From the NCBI RefSeq assembly GCF_030734285.1, contig NZ_CP132295.1, forward strand, positions 496,001 to 560,000: 64,000 bases of DNA. The letters run 5' to 3'. Within the stretch, counting starts at the first letter, position 1, and each line of letters begins with the position of its first letter. The notes under the pieces are model-generated. The model was not told the DNA's origin and did not search any database. It was given only the letters and a program-made list of their open reading frames with translations. Origin of the DNA: Natronococcus sp. AD-5 (GTDB taxonomy: Archaea; Halobacteriota; Halobacteria; Halobacteriales; Natrialbaceae). Positions 63,319 to 64,000 of the stretch are shown here, piece by piece. The position numbers and the translations under genes were made by a program.

Positions 63319-64000
63319 GATAACGGTCGCACAGTAGAACGAGGTCCACAGATCTCTCACAAACTGAGGAGTTCGCTGTTCACAGAATATAACTCCGATC
63401 GTCCAAAGGAATGGGGCTTTGTGCAGAGACAGGGGTGTGTGTGACGGGGAGTGAGACGTGGAGGGATCAGTGAGCAGAGAGAGGAGGATGTATCAGGACA
63501 TCGAGGCATAGCTTAGAGGGGTAATTGTAGCTCGAGAACGGAGGGGTTGAGTTGGGATGAACGGCATCTGCAGAACACGATGAACGGGAGATTGGAGAGC
63601 GGTAGAGAGGTGGGAGAGGGAGGGATGTGAAGCGAGGGGATAGATATGAGAGGGAGAGAAGAGAGTGAGGTCTGGAGAACGGAGTGAAGGGCGGAGAACA
63701 GGGTAGAGTGTGGTGATTAGAGGGAAGTGGGGCAGGGGACTGGAGATGGAGCTGAGGAGGGGAGAGAGGGGGAGGAACGTACAAGTTAGGGCCGGGACGT
63801 GACAGGGAATGTGGAGAAGGACGCAGGGATAGAGAGGTCTTGGAGGGGGAGGTGGTGGAGCGCGGGTTGCTCTCCTCGAGGGTGGATAGAGGCCGTGGAC
63901 GAGGACGTCGACGGTGAGATGGGGCTCGAGGCGGTGGTGAGTGAAGAGCAGTGGAGAAGACGTCAAGGCTATAGGGATTAGCAAAAATATCCATAGATTT
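63319..64000. other. Purine-rich, C-poor tract without genes
   Basis: From about 63430 to the window end the plus strand is dominated by G and A (for example GGGAGAGGGAGGG, GATAGATATGAGAGGG), strongest around 63590-63860. Minus-strand frames are open for more than 160 codons, but only because the skew excludes stop codons; their Pro/Ser/Leu-rich products are not protein-like. No repeat unit is obvious. Confidence 0.65.

Noticed and set aside
63467-63994. Minus-strand frames of over 160 codons in the purine-rich tract
   Set aside because: Their products are Pro/Ser/Leu-rich low complexity caused by base skew, with two overlapping frames equally open.

Overview
The window is GC-rich haloarchaeal chromosome (Halobacteria, probably the Natrialbales/Haloferacales kind; genus not assignable by eye). 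The evidence is the acidic Asp/Glu-rich proteins, TFB and TBP-type transcription factors, leaderless genes with a TATA box about 25-30 nt before the start codon, a Tat-lipoprotein binding protein, haloarchaeal small zinc-finger proteins and an IS1341-type TnpB element. I see no rRNA, tRNA or CRISPR array.

Bases 1 to about 25,300 look like one aromatic-amine catabolic region. A cyclase-family hydrolase, a fumarylacetoacetase-family hydrolase and an SSS transporter form one block. Beside them are an indoleamine 2,3-dioxygenase-type tryptophan dioxygenase, kynureninase, an HSL-type esterase and an orphan TrpB. Then comes an acyl-CoA synthetase of the benzoate/2-aminobenzoate-CoA ligase type, and a long co-directional minus-strand block: luciferase-like flavoenzyme, a monooxygenase/Old-Yellow-Enzyme fusion with 2-aminobenzoyl-CoA monooxygenase/reductase architecture, acyl-CoA dehydrogenase, MaoC-like protein and a LivHMGF transporter. 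Its LivK-type binding protein lies on the opposite strand. A divergent crotonase, a RidA-family protein, a short-chain dehydrogenase and an IclR regulator complete the set. Read together, this suggests tryptophan -> kynurenine -> anthranilate -> anthraniloyl-CoA -> dearomatisation, deamination and beta-oxidation. I infer this as an archaeal version of the aerobic CoA-dependent anthranilate route; no step is proven by sequence alone. A frameshifted TnpB element sits between livK and livF, and its right end abuts and appears to overlap the livF stop codon.

Bases 26,500-32,500 hold a second catabolic module: an IclR gene broken by a TGA, a GntP permease with a palindrome over its promoter, a LarA-like (nickel-pincer) isomerase, a PdxA2-like dehydrogenase and a DUF1537 four-carbon acid-sugar kinase. 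Together they suggest threonate/erythronate-type catabolism. Bases 32,700-48,800 are ordinary chromosome: UspA, PIMT, YjbQ, an SLC13 transporter with TrkA-C domains, a histidine kinase, a Gfo/Idh/MocA oxidoreductase beside a GntP scrap, cytochrome bd oxidase, a FilR1-type regulator, an MFS pump and an internally deleted FAD oxidoreductase.

From about 48,800 to the end the DNA is less GC-rich, sparse and full of relics, as in an accessory island or old provirus/plasmid. It carries TFB, two tandem PadR paralogues, an Lrp regulator, a PD-(D/E)XK-like protein, two TumE/DUF7342 toxin-antitoxin-like pairs (one broken), a TBP pseudogene collapsed across its internal repeat, ureohydrolase and integrase pseudogenes, small zinc-finger proteins, repeated copies of a TTCAGCACG motif, and a final purine-rich tract with no gene.
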